Below, piece by piece: positions 60,411-64,000 of a stretch of 64,000 nt of DNA (position 1 is the stretch's first letter; the number at the start of each line of letters is the position of its first letter). The position numbers and the translations under genes were made by a program. The stretch lies in assembly GCA_016195085.1 (NCBI GenBank), contig JACQAG010000024.1, positions 1-64,000 on the forward strand, given 5' to 3'. Under the pieces are notes generated by a model, which made no database searches, had not been told where the DNA came from, and saw nothing but the letters and a program-made list of their open reading frames with translations. The stretch is from Pseudomonadota bacterium. GTDB lineage: Bacteria; Pseudomonadota; Alphaproteobacteria; SHVZ01.

Positions 60411-60460
60411 TTGGTACTCTCCCGATACCAAGAGGAGTTGTATCATCAAGACAGATGATA
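60411..60460. promoter_or_regulatory. Candidate AbiEi operator region
   Basis: Two inverted repeats in an AT-rich stretch: TTGGTA (60411-60416) with TACCAA (60426-60431), and TATCATC (60441-60447) with GATGATA (60454-60460). They lie 50-100 bases before the antitoxin start. AbiEi-type antitoxins are known to bind inverted repeats in their own promoter, so an autorepression site is likely. Confidence 0.6.
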
Positions 60461-60508
60461 TGATTCCTCCTGCGTAACCTTGTATTAGTCGATGATTCAT
60501 ATCATATT

Positions 60509-61171
60509 ATGGCCATGACAACGGGCATGGAACGCCAACAAGATCGCGCCATTGCGCTGCTATCCCAGCAGGGTATGGCACGCCTGTCGGAACTGACAGA
60601 TGCCGGGATCACTGCCGCCACCGTCTCTCGCATGGAGCGGAAGGGCAAGGTCATCCGCCTTGCGCGCGGCCTCTATCAGCTTCCCGAAGCACCGCTTGAT
60701 GCGAACCACTCGCTCGCCGAAGCGGCCAAGCTGGTGCCGAAAGGGATCATCTGCCTCCAATCGGCGCTGGCTTTTCATGACCTGACCAACCGCATCCCGC
60801 CCTCCATCTGGATGGCAATCGGCGTCAAGGATTGGCGGCCGCGGATCACCTCCCCGCCAATACAGATCATGCGGTTCGGGCCGAAGGTTTTTGAATCAGG
60901 CATCGAAACGCATGTCATTGAGGGCGTCCCCGTTCGCATATATGGGGCAGCCAAGACTGTGGTCGACGCGTTTCGCCATTGCCATATGGCAGGACGGCTC
61001 TATAGCAAGAGCCTTGGCTACAATCTCGCTCCGGCAATCGAAGGTCTGAGAAACGCGCTGCGTCAGCGCAAGGCGACGCCGGCCGAGATTGCACGGTTCG
61101 CGGTGGAGGATGGACCCAAGACTTGGGAGCTCGTCAGACTTTCCCTCGAGGCCTTCACGGTTGATGCCTAA
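60509..61171 (+). CDS. AbiEi-type antitoxin (type IV toxin-antitoxin)
   Basis: 220 residues. Winged HTH at the N-terminus (RAIALLSQQGMARLSELTDA, GITAATVSRMERKGKVIRLA) followed by the AbiEi C-terminal domain with LYQLPEAP, SALAFHDLTNRIP and YGAAKTVVDAFRHC. It should repress the operon and counter the toxin. The stop overlaps the toxin start by 8 bases, the usual arrangement. Base composition is lower in G+C than the flanking amidase genes. Confidence 0.87.
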   Translation: MAMTTGMERQQDRAIALLSQQGMARLSELTDAGITAATVSRMERKGKVIRLARGLYQLPEAPLDANHSLAEAAKLVPKGIICLQSALAFHDLTNRIPPSIWMAIGVKDWRPRITSPPIQIMRFGPKVFESGIETHVIEGVPVRIYGAAKTVVDAFRHCHMAGRLYSKSLGYNLAPAIEGLRNALRQRKATPAEIARFAVEDGPKTWELVRLSLEAFTVDA

Positions 61172-62039
61172 GCCCGTTCGCAACATCGGGGCTTCGGTTC
61201 GGGCGCGTCTGCTGAATCTGGCGAAGCAACAAAATCGGCCGTTTCAGCTGCTGCTCACGCGGTTCGTGCTGGAGCGCCTCCTCTATCGCCTCAGCCTCAC
61301 GATGCATCGGGACTATTTCGTGCTGAAGGGCGCCATGCTCATCACAACATGGTTTGCCAATCCGCATCGCCCGACACGGGACATCGACTTCCTCGGATTT
61401 CGCGATCCCGATCCGGAAACGATGCTGAGTGCCTTCCGCGAGATATTTGCTGTCAAGGTCGAGGATGGCGTCGAATTCGATGTCGCGGCCCTACGGATCG
61501 ATCAAACCCGCGAGGAGTTGGAATATGGCGGCCTCCGAGTCAGAACGATCGCGACGGTCGGTGGGGCGCGCGTGACCGTTCTTATCGACATCGGATTCGG
61601 CGACGCCGTTGAACCGGGACTCGAGGAGGTCGTAATTCCGGTTTTGCTAGACTTCCCGGCTCCGCGCCTGCGAGCCTATGCGCGCGAGACCGTCATCGCC
61701 GAGAAGTTTCAGGCCATGGTAAAGTTCGGTCGCGCAAACAGCCGGATGAAGGATTACTACGATATCTGGGTTCTAAGCCGCACCCACGAGTTCGCCGGCG
61801 ATCGCCTCGCCCGAGCAATCGCAGCGACCTTCGCCCGCCGGCGGACCGAAATTCCGGCTGAACCGCCTGACGCGCTGACTGAAGCCTTTGCGTCAGACTC
61901 GGTCAAGCTCCAGCAATGGGCTGAGTTCGCGAGTAATATCGCCCTGCAGCCTAGTTCCTTCGCCAAGGTGATTGACGATTTGGTCTCGTTCCTCATGCCG
62001 CGCGCGGCCGAAGCACGGGTGATCAAACCCCTCGAATGA
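61164..62039 (+). CDS. AbiEii/AbiGii-type nucleotidyltransferase toxin
   Basis: 291 residues from ATG 61164. The nucleotidyltransferase core is visible: FVLKGAMLITTWF, then HRPTRDIDFLGF with the paired aspartates, and VIAEKFQAMVKFGRANSRMK with DYYDIW further on. AbiEii toxins are NTP transferases that stop growth, for example by modifying tRNA or other targets, and are best known from phage-exclusion systems. Forms a module with the AbiEi gene; the pair is bracketed by direct repeats. Confidence 0.87.
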   Translation: MPKPVRNIGASVRARLLNLAKQQNRPFQLLLTRFVLERLLYRLSLTMHRDYFVLKGAMLITTWFANPHRPTRDIDFLGFRDPDPETMLSAFREIFAVKVEDGVEFDVAALRIDQTREELEYGGLRVRTIATVGGARVTVLIDIGFGDAVEPGLEEVVIPVLLDFPAPRLRAYARETVIAEKFQAMVKFGRANSRMKDYYDIWVLSRTHEFAGDRLARAIAATFARRRTEIPAEPPDALTEAFASDSVKLQQWAEFASNIALQPSSFAKVIDDLVSFLMPRAAEARVIKPLE

Positions 62040-62069
62040 GGTACTTCGAGCGAGCGATAGACGTGCCTT

Positions 62070-62204
62070 CCGGAAACTTCGCGCGCGAGGATCTGCTGCT
62101 GCAGCTCGCCGCCCAGCTCGAACGCGCCAAGCCGGAATGGTTCAATCAAAACCCGCCGCTCAACGTGACGACGGCGGGTTGAGCAGAGAGGATCAGGTGC
62201 GGGC
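62070..62204. repeat. Direct repeat, right copy (orphan amidase 3' end)
   Basis: Carries the amidase tail from CCGGAAACTTCGCGCG through the stop codon and 22 further bases, with no amidase start attached, so it is a dead fragment. Nearly identical to 60220-60354. It begins 30 bases after the toxin stop. Confidence 0.85.
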
Positions 62205-62243
62205 TTCGCCGCGGAATCGCGCGCGAGACCTCCTAGACCTGCT

Positions 62244-62429
62244 CTAGGTGAGCTCGCTCTCTCTGACGACCCGCTCGTGGCCGTCGCGGACCGACTTCAC
62301 CCGATATTGGTTGTCGCCTTCCTGGGCAGGCAGACGCCGAACCACCTCATAGCGGCCGGGAGGGACGACCCCGCGCACCAAGGTGCGGGCGTCGACCACT
62401 TGGCCAACCTTGTATCTATGCTCCGACAT
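62244..62429 (-). CDS. Small conserved hypothetical protein
   Basis: 61 residues from ATG 62429, with GAGGAG 10 bases upstream. Begins MSEHRYKVGQVVDARTL and continues with RYEVVRRLPAQEGDNQYRVK, a short SH3-like beta pattern seen in small alphaproteobacterial proteins of unknown role. Ends TAG 62244. The stretch 62457-62782 to its right holds no gene I can support. Confidence 0.65.
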   Translation of the reverse strand: MSEHRYKVGQVVDARTLVRGVVPPGRYEVVRRLPAQEGDNQYRVKSVRDGHERVVRESELT

Positions 62430-62782
62430 GTTCGTCGACTCCTCGCTCGAAGCCATTCAGCCCTGGCTCCGGCATGTTGCGACCACGATGACCTCTTCGC
62501 GACAGCGCGCCCCTAACCGGACCGCAATGCGCGCCAGAGAAGTCCCGCGGCCCCATGCCGCTATCTAAAGCCAGAACTGGACCCGATTGGAACTCATGAC
62601 GACCAGAACGGTGCGACCAAGCACAATCGACGCACCGATCAGGCCAGTTGGGTCACGTTGCAAGATTCGATATGCCCGCTATCATACACGGAGCCGGCGG
62701 GAATGCCAGAAACCTTTGCGCGTGGCTGCCACGCCCTATCGGCCCCAAGCGGCGCTGGATCGAAGCGGCCAGAAATCGTCCG

Positions 62783-63082
62783 ATGCAAGGCTTTACCCAT
62801 TGGCAATGCGCGCAGCCCGGCTCCGCTCGTTCAGGAGAGTCCTTGAGCCTGGCTCTCGCGGCCGTGGCGGTCGGCATGGCGCTCCTGGGCACGGAAGCGG
62901 CCAAGGCCGCACCCGAGGAGGCGGCTTACGGCGCGCCGGAATACCCGACCCCGGCGCTGGGCGAGATCATTCGCCAACGCTTCCTCGTCGCCGCGCACAG
63001 CCGTGCCGATACGATCTTTACGGCGCGCACTATTGAGCACCGCAAACGGCCATTGGCGTTAGCGGATTGGCAGGACAACTAG
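62783..63082 (+). CDS. Possible small exported protein
   Basis: 99 residues from ATG 62783. A hydrophobic segment (SLALAAVAVGMALLG) ends in AKAAPEE, like a signal peptide; the rest (APEYPTPALGEIIRQRFLV) is short and without a recognised domain. No good ribosome-binding site is visible and the start is uncertain. It lies 21 bases before the TIM-barrel gene. Confidence 0.4.
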   Translation: MQGFTHWQCAQPGSARSGESLSLALAAVAVGMALLGTEAAKAAPEEAAYGAPEYPTPALGEIIRQRFLVAAHSRADTIFTARTIEHRKRPLALADWQDN

Positions 63083-63103
63083 GCAATGGCAGTGGGGAGG
63101 ACA

Positions 63104-64000
63104 ATGGCGAAGACCCTGGAGATTGGCGCGGTCGGGTCGGGCGTGCTGCATACCGACAAAGAGGTCCCGGACGTCGATACCAAGTTCCGCATGGTGAAGG
63201 AATCCGGAGCCTTCGACTATTTCGACCGCTCGCCGCCGATGGGCGAGCTCGATCTCTATCTCAATGCCAGCCGCAAATACGACCTGCCGATCCGCGCCGG
63301 CGGCTGGTTCTACACGCTCGGCCGCGACGAGCCGCTGCTCGAGTGGAATCTCCGGATCGCCAAGGAGGTCGGTGCTCGGGCGCACAACGTGCAAATCATG
63401 ACCAACGATGCCAACGGCAGGCCGGTCAGCGACGAAGACGTGGTGCGTACCTATCTCTGGGCCGCGGAGAAGGGCGATCGGTTCGGCGTCGATCCCTGCC
63501 TGGAGGTTCACGTCAATATGTGGTCGGAGCATTTCGGCCGCGTGGCGAAGGTCGGCCGCGCGGTGGAGGCGCGCGGCATCCGTTTCAACATGACCCTCGA
63601 TCACTCCCACGTCATCTTCAAGATCGACAATCCGAAGGAACAAGAGGTGCAAGGCATGCGCGAGGACGTGGCCTCCGGCCGCGTCGTGCTCGATCCCTTC
63701 AAGGCGGACAGCGTCACCCATCAATGGATCATGGCCAATTGGGTGCGCCACGCCCATGCGCGCCCGGCCATCCCCAACAACCCGGTCAATGTCTGGGCCA
63801 AGCACCCCAATGGCAATTATGGCCGCGGCATCCAGTATCCCTTCCTCAAGCCCAAGCAGGGCGAATGGCATTCCGAATGGCAGGAAGAGCGGCTCGAGCC
63901 TTGGAAGCAGGTGGTCCGCGATCTGCTCGAGCACCACGCCCGCACCCTCGACAGCCGGCTCGGGCAAATATCGACGGAGATGATTCCCTCGACCGACTAC
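63104..64000 (+). CDS. TIM-barrel (xylose-isomerase/sugar-epimerase-like) protein, cut by the window end
   Basis: First 299 codons only; the gene continues past the right edge. ATG 63104 has GGGGAGG 3 bases upstream; ATG 63086 in the same frame adds six residues. Segments such as PIRAGGWFYTLGRDEPLLEW, HNVQIMTND, CLEVHVNMWSEHFGRVAK and FNMTLDHSHVIFKID look like beta/alpha-barrel strands carrying His, Asp and Glu metal ligands of the AP-endonuclease-2/xylose-isomerase-like fold. The long minus-strand frame opposite (63059-63967) is only its shadow. Substrate unknown. Confidence 0.7.
   Translation, partial: MAKTLEIGAVGSGVLHTDKEVPDVDTKFRMVKESGAFDYFDRSPPMGELDLYLNASRKYDLPIRAGGWFYTLGRDEPLLEWNLRIAKEVGARAHNVQIMTNDANGRPVSDEDVVRTYLWAAEKGDRFGVDPCLEVHVNMWSEHFGRVAKVGRAVEARGIRFNMTLDHSHVIFKIDNPKEQEVQGMREDVASGRVVLDPFKADSVTHQWIMANWVRHAHARPAIPNNPVNVWAKHPNGNYGRGIQYPFLKPKQGEWHSEWQEERLEPWKQVVRDLLEHHARTLDSRLGQISTEMIPSTDY

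Noticed and set aside
63059-63967. A 302-codon minus-strand frame at the right edge
   Set aside because: The plus strand carries an open reading frame without stop to the window end, with a ribosome-binding site and a TIM-barrel-like sequence; the minus frame is its shadow.

Overview
The window looks like chromosome of a high-G+C alphaproteobacterium. The reasons are the strong GC bias at third codon positions, the gene families (DUF1800/DUF1501 pair, CHASE2 cyclases, MlrC-type M81 proteins, several ABC solute importers) and abundant GC-rich REP-like hairpins. A Rhodospirillales-like or rhizobial-type soil or aquatic oligotroph is my inference; no rRNA or other marker gene is present to fix the taxon. 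I recognised no rRNA, tRNA, CRISPR array or replication origin.

Layout. 0.2-9.8 kb: single enzymes on both strands (2OG-Fe(II) oxygenase, dienelactone-hydrolase-like enzyme, DUF1080 protein, sorbosone-dehydrogenase-like beta-propeller, patatin, PPOX flavoprotein), with the first hydrolase enclosed by repeats. 8.7-12.2 kb: LacI regulator, a matching operator, and a polar-amino-acid-type ABC binding protein with two permeases but no ATPase. 12.2-12.7 kb: remnant of an IS5/IS1182-type transposase. 12.7-21.4 kb: divergent LysR regulator and a tightly overlapping eight-gene operon, made of a PotABC-like importer and a four-gene set of FAD and [2Fe-2S] oxidoreductases resembling opine, hydroxyproline or HcnABC dehydrogenases. 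21.5-22.8 kb: universal stress protein pair. 22.9-26.8 kb: copper handling (SCO1, PCuAC, a CopD-cytochrome c fusion, CopC, DUF2946). 26.9-29.7 kb: DUF1501 and DUF1800 operon. 30.1-31.6 kb: orphan peptide-type binding protein.

32-51 kb is the most interesting part. A CHAT-protease/TPR protein, a secreted partner and a CHASE2 adenylate cyclase form one operon. A perfect CRP-type site (TGTGA-N6-TCACA) lies upstream of it. A second perfect site lies upstream of the DUF1800/DUF1501 operon. A TetR-RND efflux operon separates this from a second envelope set: TPR/outer-membrane barrel, FecR-domain protein and a convergent second CHASE2 cyclase. Together they suggest a cAMP circuit that senses the envelope and may feed back on its own cyclase.

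51-64 kb is a hydrolytic region: MlrC-like M81 protein, D-aminoacylase-like amidohydrolase with a cupin, two divergent paralogous amidases and, at the right edge, a TIM-barrel protein. Two foreign insertions interrupt it. One is a roughly 2-kb island of lower G+C with a HEPN-like protein and a broken HNH gene, bounded by inverted REP halves. The other is an AbiEi/AbiEii toxin-antitoxin module bracketed by 135-bp direct repeats of the 3' end of an amidase gene. Composite double-hairpin elements (called A and B here) occur at 1.3, 30 and 39.5 kb, in both orientations and with compensatory changes between arms.
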